The notes: a model not told the origin generated them from the sequence alone. A DNA stretch of 64,000 nt from Clostridium_B lapidicellarium (GCF_041224415.1 NZ_JBGFFE010000002.1:186001-250000); one strand, 5' to 3'; positions 25,602-35,036 are shown, counted from the stretch's first letter. Translations and numbers: made by a program.

Positions 25602-26575
25602 GCTTCTCTATTAAAGTTGCTGGTTATATCCTTGGCCTTCCGCATATCTTCCGTCTTCAAATTGGCCACCATTATAACCTCTCCCTTTGAATTTTCTCCA
25701 CCTCTCTTTACGTTCCCACACAGATAGACAAATTTTTTATAATCAAAACTCGTATTGTCTGCAAAATACACCATCACATTTGAATTTTTTCCACAGGATA
25801 TAACTTCATCAAAACTATCTGTTATCAGTATTGAATTCTTCATTGGATAAAATTCCTCTCTATTAATAGAACAAACAATATTTTTACATAAATTTCTGCA
25901 ATAATTGTATATATACGAATAAACATTTGTTATCTTCAATTTATCTGGAACGTATATTACAACTCCTGTATTTTTACTCAATGACCATTTTAAATAGTCA
26001 TATACCACGAACGGAATGTCTCTATTCATGTCAAATCTGGTAAGTACAGTTCTAGGCTCCACTATAGGCCCCCCCTCCGCAAGAGGGAAAAACAATTCCT
26101 CACCATTCCCGGATATATTTTCTATGGAATATACAATTGCTTTACCATGTCCGCACATAAGCCTGTGGATCAAGTCAATTACCTCATATTTACCATGCAA
26201 TGGGAAGCTATTTATATCATCATATATTATCAATTGAAATTTTTCCCTTAATTTAAGTGCATTGCAGAAGTTACATACTTTAAATAGACAGTTTGCATTA
26301 TTTTTTCCATCTTTTACATAGGTATAGCCCTTAAAATCCGTATATTTTTTTATATTGTTTATTATGTCAACGTTGCTGGGTTCTTCTTCTGTAACATAGA
26401 GCACATCTTTATTTTGCCTTGTATATGCATTGATAATGTCCATAAAGATCCTTGTAGAATTATATGGAGGAGAAATAACATTTAAGATTTGTCCACCGGA
26501 GTTATTCCACTTTATTATTTCACCTGCCGTATCCTTTATTTTATTGGTAAAGTTCATCTCATTCCAAGGTAACAT
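25574..26575 (-). CDS. Degenerate ComFA-like protein lacking Walker A
   Basis: 333 residues from the ATG at 26575, which has GGAGAG upstream. It sits between recD2 and comFC, where comFA would be expected. Its layout follows a superfamily 2 helicase, but the phosphate-binding loop is gone: the place of the GxGKT loop reads NVISPPYNSTRIFMDI (about residues 32-47). The Walker B segment is IIYDDINSFP where ComFA has DEVDAFP. Only traces of the second RecA fold remain (GVVIYVPDKLKITNVYSYIY). It is therefore unlikely to hydrolyse ATP. The overlaps with both neighbours (about 17 and 28 bases) show it is still kept in a tight operon. No function can be assigned. Confidence 0.7.
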   Translation of the reverse strand: MLPWNEMNFTNKIKDTAGEIIKWNNSGGQILNVISPPYNSTRIFMDIINAYTRQNKDVLYVTEEEPSNVDIINNIKKYTDFKGYTYVKDGKNNANCLFKVCNFCNALKLREKFQLIIYDDINSFPLHGKYEVIDLIHRLMCGHGKAIVYSIENISGNGEELFFPLAEGGPIVEPRTVLTRFDMNRDIPFVVYDYLKWSLSKNTGVVIYVPDKLKITNVYSYIYNYCRNLCKNIVCSINREEFYPMKNSILITDSFDEVISCGKNSNVMVYFADNTSFDYKKFVYLCGNVKRGGENSKGEVIMVANLKTEDMRKAKDITSNFNREAWDMDLLKI

Positions 26576-28796
26576 TTGTTTCACTCTCCATTATATCCAT
26601 TATTCGATGTTTTAATAGGGAATATCTTTCAAAACTTCTATTATTATTTATCATAAATTTTAAAGCATTCAGATCTCCTACCAGTACAACCATCTGCTTC
26701 GCCCTGGTTACAGCAGTATACAAGAGGTTTCTGTTCATAAGCAAAGGCGAACCCATGAACATTGGAAGAATAATTACTGGGAATTCACTGCCTTGACTTT
26801 TATGTATAGTTATTGCATAGGACAATTCCAATTCATCCAGATGCATGCTGTCATATATGACTTTTTTATCCTCATCAAAAATAACAGTCAATGTATTTTT
26901 ATCATTGTCTATATCCTCAACATATCCAAAATCGCCATTGAAAATTCCCATACCTTCCTCTGAATTTTGTTCTGAAATTCCAGTCCATTTTAAAGAATAA
27001 TCATTTTTTATCTGCATTACCTTGTCACCTGTTCTAAATACAGCGGCTCCATTCCTTTTTTCCTTCTTTTCAGAAGATCCCGGGTTTAGCACCTTCTGTA
27101 ATTTTACATTTAGATTTGACACACCTAAAATACCTTTTCTCATGGGAGACAATATTTGAATATTATGCATTTTATTCCAGTCTTTATTGAAATTGGGCAG
27201 TCTTCTGTTAATTAAGTCTATTATCGTATTCATTATAGCCAGAGGTTCCCTGCACTTTATAAAATAAAAATCCTTGAATTTCTTATTCAAAATTGGCATT
27301 TTCCCAGAATTTATTCTATGGGCATTTACTATAATCATACTTTCTTTCGATTGTCTAAATATTTCTTTCAACTTAACTACTTTTATGCAGCCGCTGTCTA
27401 TAAAATCCCTTAGTACATTTCCCGGTCCCACTGAAGGAAGCTGCTGCGCATCTCCCACTATTATAAGCCTTGTTCCAACTGAAATGGCCTTCAACAGGCT
27501 ATTCATGAGCATTATATCTATCATGGAAGCCTCATCTACAATCACAACATCACATTGGAGAGGTGACTCTTCACTTCTGGAGAAAAACATAGCTTTTTCA
27601 TCGCTTTCCACTCCCATATCAAGTAATCTATGTATGGTCTTTGCCTCCCTCCCAGTGGCCTCTGACATTCTCTTCGCCGCCCTACCGGTAGGTGCTCCCA
27701 TAAGGACTTTATAATTTGCCTTTTCAAATAGTTGAATTATACAATTTATAATTGTGGTTTTGCCCGTACCAGGTCCGCCAGTTATTATCTCTACACCATT
27801 TTTTACAGCTCCCTCAATGGCTTCCTTCTGAGAAGGCGCAAATTCAATGCAATTTATTTTTTCAAATTTTTCAATTTCTCTATCTACATCAAAGTTTATA
27901 TCCTTATAATTTGCAAAAGCTAAAGTCAAAATTTTTTTAGTCACACTTAATTCACAATAATAATATGTCATTGGAAATACACAGAGTTCACCACCGCACT
28001 GTTCCAGTTTTATTTTTCCGTTTATAGAATTTTCATACAAATTCTTTTCAAGTTCCTTTTCAGTCACACCAAGTACATCTTTACCTTTTTCCATAAGCCT
28101 GCCTATAGGCATATAGGTATTTCCCAAGCTACAAAATTTATTTACCACATACCTTATTCCACTCTGTATCCTGAAATCAGAATTTTTTTCTATTCCAAGG
28201 CTGCTAGCTATTCTGTCAGCTGTTTTAAAGCCTATTCCGGCAATTTCTTCTGTAAGTATATAGGGATTTTCTTTTACCTTACGCACAGAATCGCCTCCAA
28301 ATTTTTTGTGTATTTTCACACATTGATTTGGAGTTACACCATAAGTTTGTAAAAAAATCATTATATTTCGTATTTCATTTTGTTTAGAATATGATTTTGA
28401 TATTAAAGCTATTTTTTTCTCTCCTATGCCCTCAATTTCCCTTAATCTATTTATGTCATCATCCAGTACATGAAGAGTATTCTCTCCAAATTTCTTTACT
28501 ATTTTTCTGGCAGTAACAGGTCCTATGCCGGATATAACTCCAGATGCCAGATATCTCTCTATACCAGTAACGGTGTTAGGTGTTATTTCCTCACAAACCT
28601 GAACTTTAAACTGGCGTCCAAAATGGGGATGCTGTACCCATTCTCCCAGGACTTTCAGATTCTGTCCTTCAACAATATAGGGTATGCATCCTACTATAGT
28701 TACCGTATTTTCTTCTTCTTTCATTTTAGCAACTACATATCCATTATCCTTATTTTGAAATATTATATCCTCTATAATTCCCTGTAAATCCTGCAT
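26559..28796 (-). CDS. recD2: ATP-dependent DNA helicase RecD2
   Basis: 745 residues, normal for RecD2, an SF1B 5'-3' helicase acting in DNA repair outside RecBCD. Visible are the N-terminal OB-like and helix-hairpin-helix region (YLASGVISGIGPVTARKIVK, then IEGIGEKKIA), Walker A ITGGPGTGKTTIIN, Walker B VVIVDEASMIDI, and the C-terminal motifs LSYAITIHKSQGSEFPVII and LLYTAVTRAKQMVVLVGD. The start ATG has GGGAGAG upstream. It is the first gene of an operon with the comFA-like and comFC genes. Confidence 0.96.
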   Translation of the reverse strand: MQDLQGIIEDIIFQNKDNGYVVAKMKEEENTVTIVGCIPYIVEGQNLKVLGEWVQHPHFGRQFKVQVCEEITPNTVTGIERYLASGVISGIGPVTARKIVKKFGENTLHVLDDDINRLREIEGIGEKKIALISKSYSKQNEIRNIMIFLQTYGVTPNQCVKIHKKFGGDSVRKVKENPYILTEEIAGIGFKTADRIASSLGIEKNSDFRIQSGIRYVVNKFCSLGNTYMPIGRLMEKGKDVLGVTEKELEKNLYENSINGKIKLEQCGGELCVFPMTYYYCELSVTKKILTLAFANYKDINFDVDREIEKFEKINCIEFAPSQKEAIEGAVKNGVEIITGGPGTGKTTIINCIIQLFEKANYKVLMGAPTGRAAKRMSEATGREAKTIHRLLDMGVESDEKAMFFSRSEESPLQCDVVIVDEASMIDIMLMNSLLKAISVGTRLIIVGDAQQLPSVGPGNVLRDFIDSGCIKVVKLKEIFRQSKESMIIVNAHRINSGKMPILNKKFKDFYFIKCREPLAIMNTIIDLINRRLPNFNKDWNKMHNIQILSPMRKGILGVSNLNVKLQKVLNPGSSEKKEKRNGAAVFRTGDKVMQIKNDYSLKWTGISEQNSEEGMGIFNGDFGYVEDIDNDKNTLTVIFDEDKKVIYDSMHLDELELSYAITIHKSQGSEFPVIILPMFMGSPLLMNRNLLYTAVTRAKQMVVLVGDLNALKFMINNNRSFERYSLLKHRIMDIMESETNVTLE

Positions 28797-28875
28797 AGAA
28801 TCTCTCCCAATTAAATAACTATCAAATTCTATATCTCTGAATACAATTATAACACATCAATTTAACTTTAAAAAA

Positions 28876-28919
28876 GAAGTGCTGTAAAACTATTTTTAAA
28901 AATAATTTCAAGGCACTTC
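28876..28919 (-). terminator. Possible terminator after metK
   Basis: Inverted repeat with arms GAAGTGC and GCACTTC around a 30-base AT loop, ten bases past the metK stop; T-rich sequence follows on the minus strand. Confidence 0.5.
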
Positions 28920-28928
28920 CCTTTATAT

Positions 28929-30104
28929 CTAAATATATTTTCTTATTTCGTCAACCTTATCTAATTTCTCCCAAGGCAAATCTATATCCGTCCTGCCAAA
29001 ATGTCCATAGGCTGCAACCTGCCTGTATATGGGTCTTCTTAAATTCAAATCTTTTATTATAGCAGCAGGTCTCAAATCAAATACCCTCTTCACTATATCA
29101 ACTATTTTCTTTGCTGGCAATTTTCCTGTACCAAAGGTATCCACATTTATGGACACTGGTTTTGCCACCCCTATAGCATAGGCAAGTTGTATTTCTAATT
29201 TATCCGCCACGCCTGCAGCTACCAAATTCTTTGCCACCCATCTTGCAGCATAAGCAGCGGATCTATCTACTTTAGTCGGATCTTTTCCTGAAAATGCACC
29301 GCCGCCGTGTCTTCCATATCCGCCATATGTATCCACTATTATCTTTCTCCCTGTGAGTCCCGAATCTCCCTGGGGGCCTCCAACCACAAACCTTCCTGTA
29401 GGATTTATAAGATATTTAGTATCTTTATCCAAAAATTTGGATGGTACAACTGGTCTTATGACATTTTCAATTATATCTTTTTCAATCTGCTCTTTAGCTT
29501 CCCGTTCATCATGCTGGGCAGATACCACTATATTGTCAACCCTAATCGGTTTATCATCTTCATATTCTATGGTTACTTGGGTCTTGCCGTCCGGTCTCAA
29601 ATATTTCAATGTACCGTCCTTTCTAACCTGTGCCAGCCTCTTTGCCAATTTGTGGGCCAAACATATGGGCATAGGCATGTATTCAGGAGTTTCATTAGTT
29701 GCAAATCCAAACATCATACCCTGATCTCCCGCTCCTATGTCATCTATTTCCTCCATCTGTCCACTTTTAGCCTCCAGGGATTTGTCAACTCCCAAAGCTA
29801 TATCTGATGACTGCTCATCTATAGAAGTCATTACAGAACAGGTATCACAATCAAATCCATATTTAGCTCTGGTATATCCTATTTCCTTTACGGTCTTCCT
29901 TACTATTTTAGGAATATCAACATAACAATTAGTTGATATTTCTCCTATAACTAATATCATTCCTGTAGTAGTGGCAGTTTCACATGCTACCCTGCCATAA
30001 GGATCCTTCTCCAATATGGCATCTAGAATAGCGTCTGAAATCTGATCACACATTTTATCCGGATGTCCTTCTGTAACTGATTCAGATGTAAATAACTTTC
30101 TCAC
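28929..30104 (-). CDS. metK: S-adenosylmethionine synthetase
   Basis: 391 residues from the GTG at 30104, eight bases behind GGAGG. The open frame runs 49 codons further, but that part is the riboswitch leader. MetK makes SAM from methionine and ATP. Signature sequences are present: FTSESVTEGHPDKMCDQISD at the start, GAGDQGMMFG in the middle, and GGAFSGKDPTKVDRSAAYAA near residue 260. The gene is monocistronic and is controlled by a SAM-I riboswitch with a terminator hairpin immediately upstream, so high SAM should stop transcription. Confidence 0.98.
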   Translation of the reverse strand: MRKLFTSESVTEGHPDKMCDQISDAILDAILEKDPYGRVACETATTTGMILVIGEISTNCYVDIPKIVRKTVKEIGYTRAKYGFDCDTCSVMTSIDEQSSDIALGVDKSLEAKSGQMEEIDDIGAGDQGMMFGFATNETPEYMPMPICLAHKLAKRLAQVRKDGTLKYLRPDGKTQVTIEYEDDKPIRVDNIVVSAQHDEREAKEQIEKDIIENVIRPVVPSKFLDKDTKYLINPTGRFVVGGPQGDSGLTGRKIIVDTYGGYGRHGGGAFSGKDPTKVDRSAAYAARWVAKNLVAAGVADKLEIQLAYAIGVAKPVSINVDTFGTGKLPAKKIVDIVKRVFDLRPAAIIKDLNLRRPIYRQVAAYGHFGRTDIDLPWEKLDKVDEIRKYI

Positions 30105-30130
30105 TTTCAATACCTCCACATCATGTAAAA

Positions 30131-30160
30131 ATAAAAGCCTCTTCCAATAAGAAGAGGTTA
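30131..30160 (-). terminator. Riboswitch-controlled intrinsic terminator before metK
   Basis: Hairpin AACCTCTTC/GAAGAGGCT followed on the minus strand by TTTTATTTTT. It lies between the SAM-I aptamer and the metK ribosome site, as expected of the expression platform. Confidence 0.85.
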
Positions 30161-30169
30161 AATAATTAA

Positions 30170-30287
30170 CAGCTCTCTTATCTTGCAAATCACGTTGCAG
30201 GAATTGGCACCTTGGTAAATTTAAAAATTTTCCCTGGTTGCCGGGTTTCATTGGGCCTTTTTCCCTCCACCTCTCTGGATAAGAGTT
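30170..30287 (-). ncRNA. SAM-I (S-box) riboswitch
   Basis: The minus strand has the conserved S-box elements in order. These are CTTATCCAGAGAGGTGGAGG, then GGCCCAATGAAACCCGGCAA, GGTGCCAATTCCTGCA, and a closing strand TAAGAGAG that pairs with the 5' CTCTTA. The aptamer is followed by a terminator and metK, so binding of SAM should end transcription. Confidence 0.96.
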
Positions 30288-30342
30288 TTTTACGGTAAGC
30301 TTACAATATTCACAAAATAAAAAACACTTTTCAGTGCTCTTG

Positions 30343-30427
30343 TGGTGGAGGAAGATGGATTCGAACCATCGAAGTCACTGACAACAGATTTACAGTCTGC
30401 CCCCTTTGGCCGCTCGGGAATTCCTCC
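30343..30427 (-). tRNA. tRNA-Tyr (GTA), copy 1
   Basis: 85 bases including an encoded CCA. The acceptor stem GGAGGAA pairs with TTCCTCC. The anticodon loop CTGTAAA gives GTA. The long variable arm is typical of bacterial tRNA-Tyr. Identical to the copy at 30557-30641. Confidence 0.96.
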
Positions 30428-30461
30428 ACATATTGTACTGATATAGAATTCATTATAAAAA

Positions 30462-30537
30462 TGGTGGGCACAACAGGGCTCGAACCTGTGACCCCCTGCT
30501 TGTAAGGCAGATGCTCTCCCAGCTGAGCTATGCGCCC
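30462..30537 (-). tRNA. tRNA-Val (TAC)
   Basis: 76 bases with CCA. The acceptor stem GGGCGCA pairs with TGTGCCC with one G-T pair; the anticodon loop CTTACAA gives TAC; the T loop is GGTTCGAGCC. Confidence 0.96.
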
Positions 30538-30556
30538 GTAATCTTAACATCATTAT

Positions 30557-30641
30557 TGGTGGAGGAAGATGGATTCGAACCATCGAAGTCACTGACAACA
30601 GATTTACAGTCTGCCCCCTTTGGCCGCTCGGGAATTCCTCC
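30557..30641 (-). tRNA. tRNA-Tyr (GTA), copy 2
   Basis: Same sequence as copy 1 over its full length, with the same acceptor stem and GTA anticodon. Confidence 0.96.
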
Positions 30642-30645
30642 ACAT

Positions 30646-30721
<76 letters not shown>

Positions 30722-30977
30722 ACATTGTAATAAATACAACGATGTTTAACGTTTAACGTAGTTTAGTATACATTTTTATAAGGTTATTTTCAAATTTCAT
30801 ATTCCATTGAAATTCAATATTAACTGCTTATTTCTCTTTATAACTCAACATCTCTTTTAAAATCATATACATATAATTTAGATCTAATATTTTACATGAG
30901 TCAATCATATAGATTATATATAGTGTACCCCATAAATATTATCATAAGCACTGCATGCATAAAAGAAGGTGAATGTA

Positions 30978-31511
30978 TTGAGTAAAATAAAATCAAATTA
31001 TAAAAACCCGCTGGCATACTACGACTTAGCTTATTTCTTGAAAGATCATATAAATAAAGATAACATTATAGTGTGCATCGGCACAGACAGATACATAGGA
31101 GACTGCCTCGGCCCCCTAGTAGGTACCCTGTTAAATCGTAAAAATTTCCCACTTCCCGTCTATGGCACAATCTCAGAACCAATACATGCTTTAAATATTG
31201 AAAATAAATTAAACAGCATAAAATCACTTCATCCCCACAACAGTATCATAGGAATTGATGCCTGTCTGGGCGAGATTGAATCCATTGGTGAAATACAAGC
31301 AAGAGATTTTCCCGTACACCCTGGTAAAGGGGTGGGAAAATCTCTCCCAAACGTAGGAGATTCATCAATAATAGGGATAGTTGATTCAAACAATAGTGAA
31401 GGTATATTCAGCAGCAGCAGTAATATACGTCTAAATCTAATCCTAAATATGGCTGAAGTAATACTTCATTCACTAATTCATTCATATTATCTCTATAATC
31501 ACAAAATGTAG
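30978..31511 (+). CDS. yyaC: YyaC-like spore protease-fold protein
   Basis: 177 residues from a TTG at 30978, which has AGAAGGTG upstream; a GTG at 30969 overlaps that site. YyaC (DUF1256) shares the fold of the germination protease GPR and is expressed in sporulating cells. Characteristic runs are IVCIGTDRYIGDCLGPLVGT and IGIDACLGEIESIGEIQ, with the aspartate and glutamate pattern of the family, and PGKGVGKSLPNVGD. Its biochemical role is not established. It stands alone on the plus strand between the tRNA cluster and mbl. Confidence 0.88.
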   Translation: MSKIKSNYKNPLAYYDLAYFLKDHINKDNIIVCIGTDRYIGDCLGPLVGTLLNRKNFPLPVYGTISEPIHALNIENKLNSIKSLHPHNSIIGIDACLGEIESIGEIQARDFPVHPGKGVGKSLPNVGDSSIIGIVDSNNSEGIFSSSSNIRLNLILNMAEVILHSLIHSYYLYNHKM

Positions 31512-31522
31512 CTATGACATAT

Positions 31523-32554
31523 TTAATCTATCAAGGTTATGTCATCACCTGTAAAAACGACTTCCATCTTATCCAAATATCCGAGAACCTTTCCCGTACC
31601 CAAAGCCACACAGGATACTGGATCTTCAGCTACATACACGGGGACACAGGTTACTTCCTGTACTAAATCGCTCAAACCATTTAGCAAAGCCCCTCCTCCA
31701 GTCATGACAATTCCCTTTTCAGCTATATCTGCAGACAGCTCTGGAGGAGTTTTTTCCAATACTGCCTTGGCTGTGTCTGCTATGGCATTTACAGTTTCTT
31801 TTAAGGCTATCCTCATTTCTTTAGAAGACACCTCTATATTCTTTGGAAGTCCGGTAATTAAATCTCTTCCCCTTATTTCCATACTATTTTCCTCATCTTT
31901 ATGAAATGCAGAACCTACTTTTATCTTTAAATCCTCTGAAGTCCTTTCTCCAATCATCAATTTGTGTTTTTTCCTAATATATTTCATTATGGCTTCATCA
32001 AACTTGTCTCCTGCAACCTTAATTGAGGCCCTTACCACTATTCCTCCCAGTGAAATTATAGCTACGTCGGTAGTTCCTCCTCCTATATCAATCACCATAC
32101 TTCCGCTTGCCTTGGTTATATCAATTCCAGCACCTATAGCTGCAGCAAGAGGTTCTTCAATCAAAAATACCTTTTTTGCCCCTGCATTTTTAGCCGCATC
32201 AATTACAGCTCTTTTTTCGACCTCAGTAGCCTCACAGGGAATACACACAACTATTCTAGGCGCAGACATTCTCTTTTTCCCACAGGCTTTTCCTATAAAA
32301 TATCTCAGCATCTTTTCTGTTACATCATAATCAGATATAACTCCATCCTTTAATGGACGAATAGCAACAATATTACCTGGTGTCCTGCCTATCATCTGCC
32401 ATGCTTCTTCTCCTACAGCCAGTACTTTACTTCTGTTTTTATCTATGGCAACAACTGAGGGTTCCTTCAAAATCACCCCTTTGCCTTTCACATACACAAG
32501 TACTGTAGCCGTACCTAAATCTATCCCCATATCAGTTCCTATATTAAAAAACAT
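31523..32554 (-). CDS. mbl: MreB/Mbl-family actin-like cell-shape protein
   Basis: 343 residues from the ATG at 32554. Actin-fold motifs are visible: phosphate 1 MGIDLGTATVLVYVKGKGV, phosphate 2 MVIDIGGGTTDVAIISLGG near residue 155, and adenosine motif IVMTGGGALLNGLSD near 285. It forms membrane-bound filaments that guide lateral wall synthesis. Placement next to spoIIID matches mbl of Bacillus subtilis, so I prefer mbl to mreB; a general MreB paralogue name would also fit. Confidence 0.92.
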   Translation of the reverse strand: MFFNIGTDMGIDLGTATVLVYVKGKGVILKEPSVVAIDKNRSKVLAVGEEAWQMIGRTPGNIVAIRPLKDGVISDYDVTEKMLRYFIGKACGKKRMSAPRIVVCIPCEATEVEKRAVIDAAKNAGAKKVFLIEEPLAAAIGAGIDITKASGSMVIDIGGGTTDVAIISLGGIVVRASIKVAGDKFDEAIMKYIRKKHKLMIGERTSEDLKIKVGSAFHKDEENSMEIRGRDLITGLPKNIEVSSKEMRIALKETVNAIADTAKAVLEKTPPELSADIAEKGIVMTGGGALLNGLSDLVQEVTCVPVYVAEDPVSCVALGTGKVLGYLDKMEVVFTGDDITLID

Positions 32555-32654
32555 CCTATTTTTCACTCCTACTCTAACTTGCCTTTCATAAAAAAGCACA
32601 AATATATTTATTCATTAAATATCATATCATATTTTAATTATAATAGGAATGTTT

Positions 32655-32909
32655 TCAACCTTCAATAGCTTTATATTTCATTTTAGTAGCTTTTCCACCC
32701 CTTATATGTCTTTCCGCCTTATTATAATCAAGTATACTCTTGGCTTCCTGGGCAACCTGGGGATTTATTTTAGGTAATCTTTCCGTCATATCTTTGTGTA
32801 TAGTACTCTTGCTAACTCCAAAAACTTTTGCAGTTTTTCTTATAGTGGCTTTAGAGCCTATTATATATTTGGCAACTTCCAGAACTCTTTCTTCAATATA
32901 ATCTTTCAT
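32655..32909 (-). CDS. spoIIID: Sporulation transcriptional regulator SpoIIID
   Basis: 84 residues, the usual size. SpoIIID is a small helix-turn-helix protein that switches mother-cell transcription from SigE to SigK. The HTH is ATIRKTAKVFGVSKSTIHKD (about residues 21-40), followed by a basic tail used for minor-groove contact. The ATG has GAAGGAG upstream. It sits directly before mbl on the same strand, the Bacillus order. Confidence 0.97.
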   Translation of the reverse strand: MKDYIEERVLEVAKYIIGSKATIRKTAKVFGVSKSTIHKDMTERLPKINPQVAQEAKSILDYNKAERHIRGGKATKMKYKAIEG

Positions 32910-33158
32910 ATTCGATCAACTCCTTCATATAAACATTTTTTAATATTCAGTGTTTTCTATCAATAAAATTATTTGAATATTCTTTCATTTAATTCAAAAA
33001 CTTTTGTCACTAACTTTTCTTTCCATATATAAATATGCCCTTTTATATTCCAAAATTCATCTTATGGAGGCCATCTCCCTAAAAAGTAATTCTAAAGTTC
33101 AGACAGAGTTCACCCATAATTTAAACTTTGAATAAAATTCAAGAGAAACGGCCAACTA

Positions 33159-33872
33159 TTAGTATTTTATATATTTTCCCGGATCAACAAATTCTTTTCC
33201 CTTTAAAACAGCAAAATGCAAATGATTTCCATATTTTTCATAAGCCGATCTCAATGTGCTCTTGCCGACTATTCCTATAACTGATCCTTTTTTTACCATT
33301 TGGCCCTTGTTAACTTTGACATTTGGATCCAAATTAGAATAGACTGTCTTTAAGCCATTTTGATGATCTATTATGATTTCCACTCCATCCTGCGTTGCAG
33401 TATTTACTTCTTCAACTTTCCCGTCCATTGCTGCAAACACCGGTTTTCCTAAATCCGTTTGTATATCATATCCTAAATTTGGTCTATATGTTCCAGTAGA
33501 ATTCCAATACACCGGATCTTCTGAAAATCCTCTTGCAATAATTCCCTCTACTGGTTTTTGAAACGAGGTACTCATTGAATTAGCTACCTCTTTTGAAGTC
33601 TTCTGCTCGGCATTTGCACTTGTTCGACTATTTTTTTTAACTTGAAGGGCATTGTCATAAGTTGAAGAAGGATTTTTGTCTGTCTTTGCGGTTTGTTTTG
33701 CCTGTTTTTGTTCTATAGCATTACTTTTTTGCAATTGGGCACTCTGATCTTTATTATTCTTTGCAGTTAATAGTGCAACCGTTGCAACTATACAAAGGCA
33801 AATAAATAATATTACGTAAAAGCCCTCCTTTTTCAAAAAGTTAATTGCTTTATTTGAAAATTTTTTGTCCAT
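33159..33872 (-). CDS. spoIIQ: SpoIIQ-like M23 peptidase-fold engulfment protein
   Basis: 237 residues. One N-terminal membrane helix (YVILFICLCIVATVALLTA) is followed by a low-complexity linker and a LytM/M23 domain. SpoIIQ is the forespore part of the channel with SpoIIIAH in the mother cell. The HxH motif is present (GNHLHFAVLKG, H217 and H219) and the zinc Asp at 136, but the first zinc His is Asn132 (PNLGYDI), so the enzyme is probably inactive, as in B. subtilis. It lies between spoIID and spoIIID, the conserved order. Start behind a GGAGG site. Confidence 0.9.
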   Translation of the reverse strand: MDKKFSNKAINFLKKEGFYVILFICLCIVATVALLTAKNNKDQSAQLQKSNAIEQKQAKQTAKTDKNPSSTYDNALQVKKNSRTSANAEQKTSKEVANSMSTSFQKPVEGIIARGFSEDPVYWNSTGTYRPNLGYDIQTDLGKPVFAAMDGKVEEVNTATQDGVEIIIDHQNGLKTVYSNLDPNVKVNKGQMVKKGSVIGIVGKSTLRSAYEKYGNHLHFAVLKGKEFVDPGKYIKY

Positions 33873-33983
33873 ATAAACACCTCCTTTTTGTAGTTTGTCC
33901 AGAGAATAACAAAAAATACATTTTTTATAAATTTTTTTCTAAATTTTTCATCAAGTGGTTATTGGCTCCAGGTGGAGCCGGAT

Positions 33984-34016
33984 AAAAAAATGAGGTGAAA
34001 TCTTCACCTCATTTTC
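33984..34016 (-). terminator. Terminator after spoIID
   Basis: Hairpin with arms AAAATGAGGTGAA and TTCACCTCATTTT and a three-base loop, followed on the minus strand by a run of T, 13 bases past the spoIID stop. Confidence 0.85.
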
Positions 34017-34028
34017 ACAATATTAAAT

Positions 34029-35036
34029 TTACTTTAGAAATAAAGACACGTCTTTCAATTTTATACCAGTATAATAATGACTCAAAATCTGTACATAAGT
34101 TTTACCATTCTTACCCATCGCATCTGCCCCCCATTGGCTCATTCCAACCCTATGACCGTATCCCAGACAATCAATATAAATTTTATCCCTAAAATTTATA
34201 TTGAAATTTGTGGAGTTCAGTCCCATAATAGCTCTGAATTTAGTTCCAGATATAATAATTGAACCAAGTCTAATTTCTTTAACAGCTCCACCTTCTGTTC
34301 TGTCCTGTATGCTTACTTCACTAGACAAATTCCCTGCATTGAGCCTTGCACCAGGATAATACAAATTTATTTTATCTACAAAATCTTTATAGGATACTCC
34401 CAGAGAAGTTTTATATTTATTATGTCCATTTTCTTCCCCGGGGCTATCAACGCTTTTCAAGTACTCTGCACCCCCTTCAAATACATCTTTTGCATTTTCC
34501 GTCCTCCCACCGCTTATCGCAAAATAATAAGGTTCCATAACTAATTTACCTTTATATGACAGCACTTGTCCCGAAGTATCTTGTACGGCTTGCTTTATTT
34601 TAAGCCAATATTCATTGGCCTTTGATTTAGGCCATGTATCCATTCTTTCCTCTTTGCTTTTAAATACCTGACACTCAACAGTATCACATACATCCGCCCC
34701 TGTATTGCTCTTATATTTTTTGCCTCCATATGCTTCCATGTGAGCTACACCAAAAGTTCTGGCTGCCACGGCCTGGGCCTTAAGAGCTTCCTCGGAAAAC
34801 TCCGCCGGCATTTCTCCTGCCACTACTCCAAGAACATAATTTTCCAGAGTCATTTCTTCTATTTTATGTTCCCTGGTCATATACACTTTTATATTTTGAG
34901 GTTCGGCTTTAGACTTAATTATAAATTTAGGAAGACCTTTTTCCACACCTCCTTTTCCGGTCATAACAAGAGAAAGCAAAATTATAAAAAGCATGCTCAT
35001 TAATACCGATATTGCAAATTTTTTTAAAAAATTCAT
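34029..35036 (-). CDS. spoIID: Stage II sporulation protein D, septal peptidoglycan transglycosylase
   Basis: 335 residues from the ATG at 35036 (AGAGGT seven bases upstream). An N-terminal membrane helix (about 5-28) anchors a SpoIID domain. Visible are the catalytic-Glu segment VVAGEMPAEFSEEALKAQAV, the zinc-coordinating region ADVCDTVECQVFK, and the C-terminal HRVGMSQWGADAMGKNGKTY. By homology it cleaves glycan strands denuded by SpoIIP during engulfment. It follows murA, as in Bacillus, and has its own terminator. Confidence 0.96.
   Translation of the reverse strand: MNFLKKFAISVLMSMLFIILLSLVMTGKGGVEKGLPKFIIKSKAEPQNIKVYMTREHKIEEMTLENYVLGVVAGEMPAEFSEEALKAQAVAARTFGVAHMEAYGGKKYKSNTGADVCDTVECQVFKSKEERMDTWPKSKANEYWLKIKQAVQDTSGQVLSYKGKLVMEPYYFAISGGRTENAKDVFEGGAEYLKSVDSPGEENGHNKYKTSLGVSYKDFVDKINLYYPGARLNAGNLSSEVSIQDRTEGGAVKEIRLGSIIISGTKFRAIMGLNSTNFNINFRDKIYIDCLGYGHRVGMSQWGADAMGKNGKTYVQILSHYYTGIKLKDVSLFLK

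Noticed and set aside
28929..30251. N-terminal 49-residue extension of metK
   Set aside because: That segment is the riboswitch and terminator; the GTG at 30104 has a good ribosome site and gives the family's normal start.
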